A DNA stretch of 64,000 bases from Tenodera sinensis (Eukaryota; Arthropoda; Insecta; Mantodea; Mantidae): assembly GCA_030765045.1 (NCBI GenBank), contig CM060964.1, positions 137,440,948-137,504,947 of the forward strand, read 5' to 3'. A model generated the notes under the pieces. The model saw only the letters and a program-made list of their open reading frames with translations, did no database searches and was not told the DNA's origin. Made by a program: the position numbers and the translations under genes. Below, in pieces: positions 1-12,008 of the stretch (its first letter is position 1; each line of letters starts with the position of its first letter).

Positions 1-124
1 TTACGATGTCCCGTATGGCATTTCTTCTTGCCCACTGTGACGGCACACGTTCAACTGGCTTTCTCTGGGAGCATGTGTGCTGAGTGAGCTGACGTCACAG
101 CAGCGTTACCTGTCTTCCCTACTT
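1..124. repeat. 3' terminal fragment of a hAT-type element
   Basis: This stretch closely matches the last ~120 bp of two better-preserved copies in the window (about 1987-2107 and 18028-18150). It ends in TGTCTTCCCT, the inverse of the AGGGGAAGACA terminus found at 261 and 17276. It is probably the tail of an element whose body lies left of the window. No coding content. Confidence 0.7.
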
Positions 125-393
125 TACAATCAGGTGATTTGTATTGAGTTCCTGCTGTTTACGCACAATTACCATATTCTTACATTATCATTATCACTGA
201 ATATATTTACAAACATTTGTATGTCATATTTATGATTTGGTCTATACATGGTTTATCTCAGGGGAAGACAACTGCGGGCCATGTGACGTATTTAAACGAA
301 GAGCCAGCTTGTACGTTCGTGTGACGTCAGGCGAGAGCAGTGCATTGCTATGCTGCCTAGATCAGTGGCGCATGTGTTCAGTTCCCGTGTTTC

Positions 394-834
394 ACACCAG
401 TTTGAGACCAGGCTTCAAGATGTAGAAACATTGTCAACTACGTTTCAGATCTTTGTGACCCCGTATTCATTGGATGTTAACAATGTTTCTAGCAGGTAGC
501 AAATTGAATTGATAAATTTACAGTGCGACGATTTGCTGAAGGACAAATATAAGCACAAGGAAGACTTGGCTGATTGTTATAAGAATGTTCCTCAAACCAG
601 ATTTCTGAGGTTATATGCCCTTGTTGTACGGGTATTATGTATGTTTGGTTCCACGTATGTGTGCGAACAATTCTTTTCGGTTATGAAACTTTCTAAGTCA
701 AAATCCCGAAGCATATTGTCAGATCACAATCTAACATGCAGTCTTCGGTAACAAATGTGCCGTACATTATGCCCTAACATTGACAAACTAGTTAAAGAAA
801 AACGAAATGGCAAATGTCGGAAAATGTCCACCTA
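394..834 (+). pseudogene. hAT transposase C-terminal (dimerisation) fragment, copy 1
   Basis: The translation resembles the C-terminal dimerisation region of the GTF2IRD2/EPM2AIP1-type hAT transposases. It contains a conserved block around FGSTYVCEQFFSVMK and ends near PNIDKLVKEKR. In-frame stops follow VNNVSSR (TAG near 497) and SLR (TAA near 749), so it is a pseudogene. The second stop is a sense codon in copy 2 (17409-17849). The RNase-H-like catalytic core is missing, so only the 3' quarter of a transposase gene was carried by this non-autonomous element. Confidence 0.75.
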
Positions 835-1393
835 ATTGTTCTGCATAGCTCTCCTCTAGCTCAGGAAAAATAGTTATAATTTCTGTTCTATTTGCGCTAT
901 AACATGATTGTTCACATAAACTAGAATATATATATATATATATATTAGGGCTCGGAAGTTCATGCCCTTATAAACACTGAAATATGCATGCAGATATGCT
1001 CTTAAAAACTTGAAAATATGCCAAGAAATATGCACTATTTAATTAAAACAATTAATGTCCCCTTGCAGTAGATAAGATGAGTTAGTATAAATAATAAATA
1101 AAGTTACCTTACTCCTTAGAGGTTGAAGCAGAAGTGGTCCCGCTGCTAGTATTAACTGCTAAATTGCAGTTCACAACCAACACTTTGCATAAATTTTCAA
1201 CTGTAAAACATCGTCTCTTGTCTCGCAAAACACTTTTGTAACATGAAAAACTTCTCTCCACGTCGTGGGGTGGTTTTCTTCAAAATCTTCGTGTCGCATC
1301 CTTGAAAGATATTAAACTTAAATACCAACTTTGGTTTCTAAGCGACTTTTCGTTTTTGAGTTATGCGGCCCACAGAAAGACAGACACAGAGCA

Positions 1394-1430
1394 AGAGAGA
1401 GAGAGAGAGACACACACACACACACACACT
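1394..1430. repeat. (AG)n/(CA)n microsatellite
   Basis: A short GA run passes directly into a CA run inside the TIR element. The apparent ORFs across it are low-complexity artefacts. Confidence 0.95.
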
Positions 1431-1740
1431 CTCTCGCGTCTTTTTCTAAAAATGTTTTTTTTTTTATTCAGGGGTTCTCAAAACATATATTTCCGGTGAA
1501 ATTTCAACATTGAATTTTTGGGTGGAATACAATACTTCACCTGCTTATCAACAAAGAAAGTAAAAATATTATAGAGATGGAAAAAATCATAAAAAAATCA
1601 TAAAAATATGCAATATAGCGGCTATAATATTGAAATTTTCATGAGTTGCATCATCATGGGCAATACTACCAATATGAAAAATATTATCCAGGTGGAAAAA
1701 AAATAATAAAAAGCCATAAAAGTCATTAAAATATGCAATA

Positions 1741-1745
<5 letters not shown>

Positions 1746-1831
<86 letters not shown>
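1746..1831. repeat. (TAA)n microsatellite
   Basis: About 28 uninterrupted TAA units lie in the TIR element, bounded by AATATGCA motifs. The poly-Leu and poly-Tyr ORFs read across it are spurious. Confidence 0.95.
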
Positions 1832-2107
1832 TTGAAATATGCATTTATCAAAATCAAGAAAATATGCAGTTATATGCACCATAAAATCATGTCCTAATAA
1901 CTGAAAATTCCATAATTCGTGCACATAATGCAAAAGCCCTAATATATATATATATATTCCGTAATTGAAACAGTCAGCATTAAAATTACGATGTCCCGTA
2001 TGCCATTTCCTCTTGCCCGCTGTGACATCACACGTTCAATTTGCTTTCGCTGGGAGCAAGTGAGCTGAGTGGGCTGACGTCACAGCAGCGTTACCTGTCT
2101 TCCTCTG

Positions 2108-2925
2108 TTGTAGATCCATGTTGCTCATTCTGCAAGTGTTTTTATTGATCCTCGTTTCTGCCTGGGATGATGGTTTGATGTTTTATGCAGATAACAATCT
2201 GTATGTGTAGACTTCCAGTATGCTATGCATTCCAGACCAAGGTCTGCATCATAGAAGTTGTTTAGATGTGCCAGAAACTGATCTAAAGTGTCTTCCCAGT
2301 GGCTCCATACTACAAACATATCACTGACGTAGTGCAAACAGGTCTTCGGCTTAAAAGGTGAGTCTTGGTGAGTGCTGATTGCTCAAACTTTTCCATAAAA
2401 TAGTTGGCGATAACTGGGATCAAAGGACTGCCCATGGCAACACCTTCAATCTGTTCATATAGTGTTGTCCCATTGAAAGTAATTGGTTGTAAGGCAATGG
2501 CAGAAGAGCTCTGTGATGTACTTGGAAAATAGTTCTTGGATGTGACTTAAGACGTCTTCGATCAGTAGTTTGGTGATCAAAGAGACAACATCAAAGGTCA
2601 CTAAGCAATCCCCAGCTTCCAGTCAGATGTCTGAGTTTTTCTATGAAGTGGGCAGAATTTTTGACGTGTGAGTTAGTGGTGCCGATGTAAGGTTGTAATA
2701 CATTGGAGAGATGTTTGGTGATACTATAGGTAGGTAAACCTGTCCTGCTCACTATGGGTTGCAGTGATACATTTTCCTTGTGAGTTTTGGGGAGCCTGTA
2801 CAATCTCGACAGTAAGGCTTCGGTTCTACAGGTCTCTTTCTTCACATTGTCTGGTAGAGATGAAACTTTTATGATGCTGTTGATTTGCCGGAGAAAATGT
2901 GTGGTCGGGTCGGTGAAAGCCTAAG
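2108..2925 (-). pseudogene. Penelope-like element reverse transcriptase fragment
   Basis: Reading the minus strand, blocks typical of Penelope-like reverse transcriptases appear in order: a motif near RLYRLPKTHKENVSLQPIVS, then SHVKNSAHFIEKL. After a degraded stretch comes YVSDMFVVW, in place of the family's Y-[VI]-D-D, and finally HTDCYLHKTSNHHPRQKRG. The second Asp region of the catalytic motif is changed, and frameshifts and stops occur. No GIY-YIG endonuclease part follows; the fragment is cut off at the hAT terminus at 2107. It is the same PLE lineage as the copy at 18.2-20.7 kb. Confidence 0.8.
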
Positions 2926-3325
2926 TTTATACATTAGGAACTTGATGTTGATAAATGTTGATTCTTCAAGAGGCTCAATGTCAATATACTTAGTCAAAAA
3001 GTTGAACATTATTTACTTTTTTGAGTGGGATGTCAGCTGCAACAAATGCTCTGCATAAATCTGAATAATACTGAGACCACGTCGATTGTCCTACACTTGA
3101 AGATGCAGGTATACTTATCAATAACTGTCGTGAATTCACAGGAATCACACTGGCAATATGTTTATTTCCAGATAAATGTTGAGTGATTTGTGAATGCTCA
3201 TTTGCATGTAATGTTTTTCTTCATGGTTGACAAAAGAAAATTTAATTGTCCATGGTAAATATATTTTTAAATTCATCTACGTATTGCAGAAGACATGATT
3301 TAGCACTTGATTTAACTTTTGGCAT
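2926..3325 (-). pseudogene. CGGBP1-like / BED-type hAT zinc-finger fragment
   Basis: From an ATG at 3325 the minus strand reads MPKVKSSAKSC..., followed by a Cys/His stretch (IFFCQP ... TQHLSGNKH). Further on comes YYSDLCRAFVAADIPLKKV and, after a frameshift, EESTFINIKF. This order matches the N-terminus of the CGGBP1-like proteins and their hAT-type transposon relatives, in which a C-x2-C...H...H finger precedes a conserved D-L-C block. A stop replaces the second Cys. It was probably an independent DNA-transposon fragment next to the PLE. Confidence 0.6.
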
Positions 3326-3834
3326 GTTTTGAAAAAGCATGCCAAACTCCCATTGATAAGAAATGAAGAAAAAATGCACTGCTGGTCTGTATGCATCATT
3401 CACGCTCTTTATCGCAAGTGCCCAGTCTAGCAATATGACATAATATACAGTTTGCAGAGAAGGAATAACCAAGGCGCTAGCAAGTTTGCTTACCATGGCC
3501 TAATCTAATCCATTTACCTTAGGCACCATGATATAATACAATACATATTATATATATTTATAATAGCACAATTTTAAAATTGTGCAGGATAAATAATACA
3601 AAAAATCAAAGATTCATTCAAATTTATGTAGTTATGGGAGATTACCTGAAAATATATATTGACATATTTTTTCTTCAAACATGTATTTTATGTGAAATAA
3701 GATTTCATATTTATGCTCATGATCTTTTATTCAGAGTTCCTCTTTTTATAGGCATGTATGTTTGCAGAAAAAATATTTACCTATGAATCTGCTCCCTAAT
3801 AATGACACAGTTGCCAATGATGTAAAAAATATAT
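3326..3834. other. AT-rich stretch, nothing recognised
   Basis: Short ORFs occur on both strands but none has recognisable motifs. It ends at the ATAT target site of the next transposon. Confidence 0.5.
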
Positions 3835-5762
3835 GAGTCATTCCACGTCAAATCACACAAAATATGGCAAAAAATGACCTTAATTTTCTTAAAAATTTTT
3901 TTGGTGATTTGGAACAAAATACATCTTACCTGTGTTCCTTCGTTTTATAAAAAAAAAATTATTTTGCCTGAAATGAATTTTTGAAGTGTCCCAAGCTCCT
4001 CACCCTTCGATCAATCATGCCTCTGATTATAATCAAGGAAATTACTTGATCTTTGGCTCAAATTAAAGATAAATCACAGTATTTCGTGAGGTATTTATTA
4101 GAAAATTTTATTAATTATTATTAATATTATATTCTACACGATTAAGTTTTTAAAGTTAGACAGTAAAACAAACTCGACCATTTAAAAATCTGGAAAAAAA
4201 AAAAAAAAAATACACTGAAGTTTATTCAATATTCTCAGAAAAAATCAGAATGGAGTCTCTAATAGTTCAGTTGTACCTAATTAACTTTACAAATCAGTGC
4301 AGCGAACTCGCGTGGCAGCAGTGACGGCTACAGTAACCTCGCATAATATTGCCACCTTCCATTCCGGCAACTGTCCACTGTTTGAGGTTCCATGAACATT
4401 ACAACAGTACAGTAAGGAGAACACTGCTAGCTGACACTATTATATGTACACTATTAGTATCTTCAAAATATTTTTAAAATGTGCATTTTAAACTGTTTCC
4501 ATACAACAGAAAACTTTAAATTTCTACTCGTCTACCTCCTTCTTCGAAAGAAAACTGGTTCACTGAAGCTTCAGTTTTTGACAAAGGAATGAAGGAGTGT
4601 AATTTTAAAGCATAGCTTGACCCATCTTTTTGGTCCCTGACCTTGACTGGAAGTCCTGTAGGCGAACACATAGCTTTTGTCTGTTTCATCAGCTCATATT
4701 GCATAATTCTGCAAATGAAACCATGCACTACATGGGGAGGGAGGGGGAAGGTAATGATGTCTGCATGACCTGAGACGGTCCTTGCTAATTCACATCTGCT
4801 TTTTACTGCAGCGTGCAGTTGAAGACATAGATCTTTGCGATAAGGAATGAATATAGTACATGTTTGTGAGACATTGATCATAGGTAAATCAATTATGCCA
4901 CCTGTCTGTTCTAAATTAGGGACCGAAACATTACACAGTCAGAGTAGAGAAATTGTTTCAAATCTATGGGCATACATGAAGAAAGAAGCTAAACGCAAAG
5001 AAATGCTTAGAAGATTTTTTCAAAAAAATTAAAAAGGTTCAAAAGTGCATATCAGATGCCACAGGAGTATCAGAAAGAAGGTACACTGTGGAGACATTTT
5101 TCTGCATGGACTGTTCTGCCTTAGTAAGAAGAAGTTATGTGAGTAGCATATGAAGCTGACGCACCAATTCGCATGCTGTCTGCAGTCACCTGGCTTGGTA
5201 CTCAAGCTTTACATTTACTTCCTCCAGGGGCCAAGAATGGCAAATCCAGCTGTACAAACGGATCTCTATTTCATGGCGTCCGTGAGCGCATGCGGGCCTC
5301 CAGAAAAAAAATTGTAGCAACTGCACTTACGCTCACTCCATAGCTTTTAATGTCTTATTTTATAGATCAAATGTCACAGAATACGTGTGTATTTTTTTTA
5401 GATTTTTAACACATCGATTTAAACTCAATTTTTGGTTTTACAAAATATACCATCAAAAAAACAGTCCAAAATTTGTGTGTAATAATGATTGGTCGAAAGT
5501 TGTTAAAAGTGTTGTATTTAACCTTTCCAGTGCGCCAAACCCCAACTCTTAACTCTATATGGCCTTAGAGTAACAAGTGATTTTATATTACGGTGCGTGC
5601 AGAAATTGCTTAGTTTCTAATAGCCATAACTAAGCAAGTAATTTAAAAATACAGAAATAAAAAATACTTTATCTGATGCCTATTATTAAAAAAAAAAAAA
5701 AATTTGAACCTCCTACGAAAAAGTCGTGCTTTACGGGTGTGCGATTTGACACGGATTGACCC
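3835..5762 (+). mobile_element. TIR DNA transposon of unassigned superfamily, copy A
   Basis: The element starts GAGTCATTCCACGTCAAATC (3835) and ends with the inverse of GGGTCAATCCGTGTCAAATC (5762), so the TIRs are at least 20 bp. ATAT lies on both sides (3831-3834 and 5763-5766), a 4-bp target duplication. An inverted second copy at 40760-42642 shares the ends and the interior, and also has a 4-bp TSD (CTAT). A third partial copy starts at 15369. Four-bp duplications occur in Sola elements among others, but the superfamily is not settled from sequence. No full transposase remains. Confidence 0.8.
4847..5130 (+). pseudogene. Transposon-encoded helix-turn-helix-like fragment, copy A
   Basis: One frame reads LHSQSREIVSNLWAYMKKEA, and a shifted frame then gives a segment with SDATGVSERR. 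The inverted copy (41401-41590) has the same protein open without a shift across that region. The pattern, with two amphipathic segments and a D-A-T-G-V-S turn, suggests a helix-turn-helix DNA-binding head such as transposases carry. That function is inferred. The catalytic part is not recognised in either copy. Confidence 0.45.
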
Positions 5763-5766
5763 ATAT

Positions 5767-7087
5767 ATGAAAACACCTGAATGTGGGTACTATAGGTAAA
5801 TCATGCTTACTGGCGACAGTGACATAACAGTTAAATTACATTGCAATTACTGTTAAAGAATTTGTGCATCAAATTCATGTTTACATCAAGTTTGGAACTA
5901 TTTTGGTTATTGAGTATACTGTATTTCATGACATAATCATCGCACCTTATTTTATAAACAAGCAATGAGGAATTTAAGCACTTCAAGGCATAGTTGTCAC
6001 ATTAATATTCCAGGTGTTCACCATCAAGAAACGAAAGTTAGAAAACATTTTTGAGGGATGTAAAATAAAGAGGAACCAATACATAGTTAGCTTATCAATG
6101 AATCTGATTGGTGCAAGCACCTAAACTGGGGAAATTAAAGACGTGACTAACGGTAAGCAAATGAAGCTGCAAAGGGTGCAGTCTGCTTTACATATGTGCT
6201 AAATCAGTAACCATCTTATTCTTAATTTGTGTACGCTTGTTTGTTTCTATAGTTATTTTAACGAGTGCTTATTTTGTTAAACACCTGTATAGAGAAACAC
6301 AAATTATACAGTAGATTTTAACTAAGCATGATTGCATTCGAGGAACAGACTGGTAATTGAGCTACAGAAAAGTAGTTTTTAATAAGTGAAAAACTTGTAA
6401 GAGATTGGTGCAAAATGAATGAGCAACTGGAATCTACAAGCTATCCATGGCGCTCTTCTCATGGCCCTAAAAGCTGAAAGTTTCTGGAAATTAATACAGA
6501 GGTGTCAGTGTATATTGAAGAGCTGCACATAATGGATACTGTGTTTCAAGTCAGCAATCCGATAATATTGGCTCCAGTTAAAAAGTACACACATTTCAAT
6601 AGCAGTGTAAATGCTTTTGTCATTAAAAGATGATTCACAGTCACAGTTTATTCTTTGCTGGAGTACATGTTTACAGTGTTTCAGTGTCATGGGGTACTTT
6701 TGTTCCTCCTTTTCCCTCTCACCTTTCTTTTCAACTAGGAAAAGCGTAACATGTCTGTGCTTGAATATACCCAGACTCATTCCTACACCCGTAACTGTAC
6801 AGTAGTCGCTGAAAGTAACACAGTCAGTCTTAAATAATATATTCTTTGCATAATGGTCACACTGTGTGCTTTTACTTTAAAAAAAAAAAAGGCATAAAAT
6901 TGCAATAATTAATTAAATACAGTATGCTAGTAGATGCTTCTAGCTTCATTACAGCACCAGGAAGGGATCAGGCAAGACAAATTTTAGAATTATTCAAAGA
7001 ATAGTGTTCATTATGTACTCTGATGTCAATTTAGATTAACAAAGAAGAGGATACTCCAAAGATAGAATGAATGTGTTTAGAGATATA
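5767..7087. other. P4HA-side intergenic/intronic sequence, no gene recognised
   Basis: AT-rich sequence with only short ORFs. There are A-runs at about 6880, and a degraded interval of unknown origin at 5770-6500. I see no transposase, RT or exon signature here. Confidence 0.5.
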
Positions 7088-7318
7088 AATTAATTTAGTT
7101 TGTTGTTTAACGATGCTGTCAATTGCCAGAATCACATCAGTGTTGCCGGTGTGCCGTAATTTCGTCCCACAGTTCTTTTACATGCCAGTAAATCTACTGA
7201 CATGGAGCTGTCATTTTTAAGCACACTTAAAAACCATCAGTCTAGGCCGGATTTGAACCCACAACCTTGGGATCAGTAGGCCAGTGTCTAACCTACTGAG
7301 CCACCCTGACTGACATTT
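7088..7318 (-). mobile_element. tRNA-derived SINE (family 1), minus copy
   Basis: On the minus strand a pol III A-box-like GGCTCAGTAGGTTAGAC and a B box GGTTCAAATCC form a tRNA-like head. A body beginning CTGATGGTTTTTAAGTGTGC follows, then a tail ACAGCATCGTTAAACAACAA. The plus copy at 31142-31372 is collinear throughout. The 3' end resembles that of the RNase-H LINE at 29.6 and 42.8 kb, which points to that LINE as the mobilising partner (inferred). Confidence 0.85.
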
Positions 7319-7586
7319 AGAGATATAATGCTGTACACCTCTGTCAATGATATAAAAAAGATATTGCAAGGACAAGGTATTCACTCTTATCATAACTCTA
7401 AGTTTAAGGTCTCAACGTTTGTCAATTCTACCTATTTTGTAGCTATAGACGATACAAAATATTAGCAAGTTTCCCTTTCATACAACACTTTGGCAAACAA
7501 GAGCTTTTGTCCCTTTTACTAAGAAATTAAGAACATTCAAGAAATCTTAACGGTCTTACTTTTCATATTTGCAATAGATTATATAC

Positions 7587-7751
7587 CTTGCATATAAGTT
7601 GAAAATGCCAGATATTCCAGAATATCTGATTTTGTGGTGGTCTTGTTACGTTCCTCCTCATGACGTTGCAATGCTTCTGTCATCCAGAGCACTGTATGAT
7701 AGAAGTCTCCATTATTGTAAGATTGGCGCCCAAGTTCAAAGCAATCACCAG
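7587..7751 (-). CDS. P4HA: Prolyl 4-hydroxylase alpha subunit, exon C (TPR/peptide-substrate region)
   Basis: This 165-nt exon runs from a TTTTTTCCAG acceptor to a G|GTATAT donor. Read after exon B it encodes A-G-DCFELGRQSYNNGDFYHT..., a 55-codon block. It corresponds to the start of the tetratricopeptide peptide-substrate domain of collagen prolyl 4-hydroxylase alpha subunits (family pattern DCFELG-x-Y...D-Y-Y-H-T-x-L-W-M). These ER-lumen enzymes hydroxylate proline in collagen X-Pro-Gly triplets using 2-oxoglutarate, Fe(II) and ascorbate, as alpha2beta2 complexes with PDI. Both ends are phase 1, so the reading frame is continuous with exon B, 24.8 kb away. The catalytic double-stranded beta-helix exons must lie to the left, outside the window. 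Which insect paralogue this is cannot be told. Confidence 0.9.
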
Positions 7752-8291
7752 CTGGAAAAAAGATACAAAAATTGTTTTTTTGTTTATAAAAATAAGAAAT
7801 ATGTTCATAGTTGAGCTTTGAGCCCTCACCAGCCATATACATTTATTCTACAAACTAAGGAAATGTCCACTATAATAGTTCCATATTTTCATTCAGAATA
7901 TGAACATAATTTTTAATGCGTAATATTTCTGTGTCTGCACAACTAGCTACTGTCACAATGCCGAAACTGTCTAATGTTTACACTCTGCATGGGAGAAGTG
8001 CATTTTATACTTCGCATAATACACCATGGCAAATATTTAAAGATTTAAGGCTATGGCCGAAAAAACTCACTGCAGGCATATGTGTACTTACTACTCTTCA
8101 CAGACACAAACTTGAAAGTATCCTTACTCAATTTCATCAATAACCAAAAGTTTTAAGTTTCCATCCTAAGAGAAAAAGAGTGGTAGCAGTAATAAACAGT
8201 GCACCTAACAAGCGAAATTACCTCACACCAAAGCAAGTTTAAACTGACATCAATCTGCCAGTTTGTTTCTACACTAGCCATTAATTTCTTT

Positions 8292-8647
8292 GTCTGATTA
8301 CCCTCCCCTTATGGAGGACTTACATCCCCTAAGACTTGCAAGCCAGTGCCTACGGTCAGATGGCTGTCGGGGAGGAGAGAAACCTATGGACCAGACAGAG
8401 TGAAGGCCTGGAAGCAGGTGGTCAGCCAAGCACCAGGTATGATAGTGAGGAAGAGAATGATATGAAATGCAGACAAAATCAATGAATGGAAAGGTGGAGC
8501 AATGGTGGAATGAGTGGTGAGGGAAACCAGAGAAAACCCCACAGACGCCGCTTTGTACACCACGAATACCACATGTGGGTCCCTGAGAATGAACCTGGGC
8601 CACCTAGGTTGTAGGTGAACGGTCTAACTGCTTGGCCACAGTGCCGC
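8292..8647 (-). mobile_element. tRNA-derived SINE (family 2) with TSD
   Basis: A GC-richer block differs from its surroundings. On the minus strand it has an A-box-like GTGGCCAAGCAGTTAGACCG and a B-box-like AGGTTCATTCT, and continues with GTGGGGTTTTCTCTGG. It is bracketed by the direct repeat CCATTAATTT[C/T]TTT (8278-8291 and 8648-8661), a convincing target-site duplication. Low-scoring ORFs inside it are not genes. Confidence 0.8.
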
Positions 8648-9416
8648 CCATTAATTTTTTTCTGGTCCGAAATCTGACAATCACGTAAATCATACACATT
8701 TTCATAGCATACAAGGTCACTTCCTATTTCTGTAGGAATGGTCTCACATTCCCACTCATATCCAAAAATTTCATTTTTCCCACCCACATTTTCACATGTT
8801 TTGGACTGCACATTTTTTAGTTTTAATATCTTTAAGTGCAAAGAGTATAAAAACTTACATTCTGTAACTCATCATGTTAAAAAGTACTTGCATAGGATAC
8901 TCAATGTGCATCTATATAACACTTATAACTTTCAAACTGACATTTCATTATGGTGGAGATCTGCAATCCCCATTTATTCAAATGCTAATGATGAATATAA
9001 ATTGGTGACAGCATCTGTAAACCTAATCAATAGGGCCAAGAAACTGCCGCATGAAACACTTGATGAGAAATGAAGCTATGAAGCGATTTATACAAAACAT
9101 TTTCCACTTAAATGGCTCCCTTATTTTATTTGTTCCACCAAACCACATTTGTAAATTTCCCACCCCCCTCCTCCTCCATTAGCACTATTTATCTGATTCC
9201 CTTGCTTCCCCTTCACCCACACATGTTGCAGATTCTCCACTCTCTAGTATTCCAGTGAGAGTCTCCAGATCAGGGTTGCCAACTCGTACGATAATTATGG
9301 GGGCATACGATAATTTTAATGTTTCTACGATGGTTGTCAACCCGTACGATAATTTGAATGTATGATAGTTCGATATCGGCGAAATATCATTTTCACTGGT
9401 TTGTCACTCCAGCGAA

Positions 9417-9867
9417 GTGAAACTAATTGCAAATAACACCACTTTTGTCCTCACTGTCTGTCTCCACCCCATAGCTACTAAGCCTGCTACCCTTTATCCT
9501 CTTATTGCCAGTGTGCCCAGATCTGATAATCTCAATGAAGAAGGCACTGTTCAGAAAATTGATGATCAATGTAGAAAACTCGGAATACGTGATATTCCGT
9601 GTGAAATAAAGAACATGCCTGAACTTGGCAGTTTCTGGAATGCTGTTAAACACATGCCACCTTGGTGGACATACTGATTTCAAAGAACTGGCGGCCTTTG
9701 CATTATCAGTGGTTTCTTTGCCCCACAGAAACACTTCTTGTGAAAGAGTCTTTTTTTTTTCTAAACTGGGTTTAATAAAAACCAAAGTTAGAAACAGATT
9801 GGCACTAGAAATGGTAAATGAACTCATTTTATCATCTCAACCTAGGAAAGAACGTGGTAGATCTTAA
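9417..9867 (+). pseudogene. hAT transposase C-terminal remnant
   Basis: Two overlapping frames (9417-9677, then 9625-9867) joined by a frameshift near 9670 encode a hAT dimerisation region. The block LPHRNTSCERVFFFSKLG followed by IKTKVRNRLALEMVNELI matches the family's S-x-x-C-E-R-x-F-S ... K-x-x-x-R-N-R-L pattern. The DDE catalytic core is missing. It differs clearly from the hAT fragments at 394 and 17409, so this is a second hAT family. Confidence 0.75.
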
Positions 9868-10102
9868 AATCTACAAGTCACCGAGAAGATGTTAAGGTTT
9901 ATCTCAACAACAAATTTGTGCAATGCTCCAACGGTTGAGGAAGCTGAACTTTCAGATGAATGGTGCGAGAAACATAAGTGCTAAAGTTGTAATATTTGTT
10001 GAGGTCATCAATCTTGTAAGTGGATATAATAAACATCATTACTCTTATATTTTCATAAGTATTATACTGATATTTTTATTGTTGTAGCGTTTGCTTTATG
10101 AT

Positions 10103-10751
10103 TGGTGCAGTTTTTATCGGAGCGTTGGTTTCACGTTTGAGCGATGTGGCTCTTATTTTCCTCAGGGCGTGGTAACGGATGGAATGAAAAATCACACGAT
10201 GTTTCTTCACCACAATGTATTATTTTATTAACACTTTTTCTATATTTTACATTAAAATAAATCCTCTTAGCACCGTTTTAAATGATTTAAGTCTTTCCAC
10301 TTTTTCAAAAAGTGTAACAAATGCTTGATGAAAGTCTGGTAAACGTTCTACAACGTTCACACGTTACTTCAACACGTCTTTTCACCTTGAATATACACAA
10401 AAAGTAAAAAAAAAAGTTCAGCGTTGCCTCACGTGACACTACCTTTCTTGTATACATCTGCGTATGCGTCCATCAAATAGTTCCTTCTTGTTAGGGAAGT
10501 GATCCCTAACCATTCTCCCTTCGCTTTTATTGTGGAACACATATAATTCTAATATTTATACATATATATTAACATTAAATATGGAAATATTTATGACGTC
10601 TTTAAACAAACTTAGTTGTTCGTAACAATGAACATTATTAACACGTTTTCGTCATTTAACCATCTCATACCAACATCAAAAAACAAACTACACTTTTAAC
10701 AAATATTCACATAAACGATTTTCTTTTGGGGTCTTCTAATATTCTGTCTCA
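10103..10751 (-). repeat. 3' LTR
   Basis: This 649-bp repeat is nearly identical to the 5' LTR at 14329-14953. The main difference is ~24 extra bp near 10240-10265 that the other LTR lacks. A purine-rich stretch (AAAACAAGGGG on the minus strand, about 10755-10767) precedes it and may be the polypurine tract. Confidence 0.92.
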
Positions 10752-11782
10752 CATGCCCCTTGTTTTGTTTTTCAAGTTGTCACCTATATTTACAATCTTG
10801 AAACACAATACAACATTTCTCCCTATTCCTCTGATACAATCACTTTTTTTCTTTACAGTCTTCTTCGCTGTATGTTTTTGTCTTTTGTTTTGGCATGACA
10901 CAGCATGTCTTTATAAATTTCACATATTCAGTTACTACACAATACATATTCAGTTATTATACAACACATATTCAGTTACTATACAATACATGTTCAGATA
11001 TTATATAACACATATTCAGTTATTATACATTTGACATTGACACAAATATAATTTAAGTGTATCATGGTTTATTGTGTGGCTTTTGACTTATGTTCCTTGT
11101 TATGAGGAGAGAAAAACAGGATACAAATCTTGAGCTAATGATTATGATCATATTTATGGCAATATTTTATTCAGTTCTTTGGCTTCTTTGTCTTGTAAGC
11201 TTATTATGTATAGGCAGGTTGTCGAGTCAATTCTTAAACTCTGATGTTACTATTAATACCATTGTAATTGGGTTCTTATTCACTATTGTTTAGTTTGACA
11301 TTTCTTCAAGCTTAGCATTGGCTATATCCATCTTAATTCATGGGCATTGCTTTTCTGACTATGGTTTTTCTTACTTCACTAATTGTCACCTCTTTATCTC
11401 TTATCTCTATAAGAGAAAACTTCTATACTTACAATTATTCTGCAATTGTATTATTTTTCTTCTCAATTCACCCTCGACACCTTTGTGTCATAAATATTTT
11501 ATCTTTGTCATCACAACTGATTCCTTTTTATTGTTTTGTCCCTGACATCCTTATGTCAAAAACACATTATTTTCCGTCGCTAATCACTTCTTTAATGACA
11601 ATCAGTGTCCTCATCTGTCTTTGTTGACAATGCTCTTGGTGGTCAATATAGCCAATGGCTATGTTGATTTTCTTTCTTGTTGTATTTTCCAATCTGAACA
11701 TAATCTTCTATAAGTAACCCATTAAAAATTATTATTTTCCATCATCTCTACTATTCCTGCCTTACATGATTGTTGGCAAAGA

Positions 11783-11944
11783 CTATTTGGTCCTTTCTTT
11801 GTATGGTTTTAATTTATTTTTATATCTTCCTACCAGCTTGCCATTTGTATTCTGTAGCTCATACGTATGGTCACCCAGCTGTTTTGTTATGACCAGTGGT
11901 CCAGTGTACAGTAGTTCCATTTTCTCTTTGTGTGGCCATCATGG
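11783..11944 (-). pseudogene. Integrase C-terminal remnant of the LTR element
   Basis: A minus-strand frame reads KMELLYTGPLVITKQLGD, then GRYKNKLKPYK, and ends at a TAG. This is the C-terminal beta-barrel/tail pattern of Gypsy-type integrases (L-Y-x-G-P-x-x-I ... L-K-P-Y). It starts only ~65 bp beyond the gag stop, so a large deletion joined the end of gag to the end of pol. Beyond it (10760-11780) the sequence is T-rich on the plus strand with many stops. A remnant of a third ORF is possible, but I cannot identify one. Confidence 0.7.
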
Positions 11945-12008
11945 TGTCGATGTCAATTGTAAATGGCTTAGGTTTGTGTTGTTGGTCATCCACTTGGTTG
12001 GGACGAAC

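Larger units (their letters stand above)
945..1942. mobile_element. Non-autonomous TIR element inserted in hAT copy 1
   Basis: The ends are TTAGGGCT (945-952) and AGCCCTAA (1935-1942). The insert separates two halves of a sequence that is continuous in copy 2 (around 17940-18010). The target was a TA dinucleotide run, so the TSD length cannot be read. Subterminal motifs of the type AATATGCA recur near both ends, as in many hAT-type non-autonomous elements. There is no credible transposase ORF; the interior includes two microsatellites. The hAT assignment is inferred from the TIR start and the subterminal repeats. Confidence 0.65.
259..2107 (+). mobile_element. hAT-like DNA transposon remnant, copy 1 (interrupted)
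   Basis: Terminal inverted repeats CAGGGGAAGACA (259-270) and the inverse of CAGAGGAAGACA (ending at 2107) bracket a segment collinear with the 877-bp copy at 17274-18150. The interior carries a decayed hAT transposase C-terminus (394-834). A separate ~1 kb TIR element (945-1942) sits in the TA-rich stretch that follows. The 8-bp flanks (251-258 and 2108-2115) do not match, unlike those of copy 2, so one end may have been rearranged; PLE sequence abuts the right end. Non-autonomous and inactive. Confidence 0.75.

Noticed and set aside
1587..1933. Poly-Leu and poly-Tyr ORFs
   Set aside because: Produced by the (TAA)n microsatellite.
8298..8841. Overlapping ORFs suggesting a small secreted protein
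   Set aside because: They fall within or run across the border of a SINE bounded by a target-site duplication.
11090..11627. Hydrophobic plus-strand ORFs that look like small membrane proteins
   Set aside because: They lie antisense in the LTR retroelement interior, where T-rich DNA yields Leu, Phe and Ile codons. No start context or homology.
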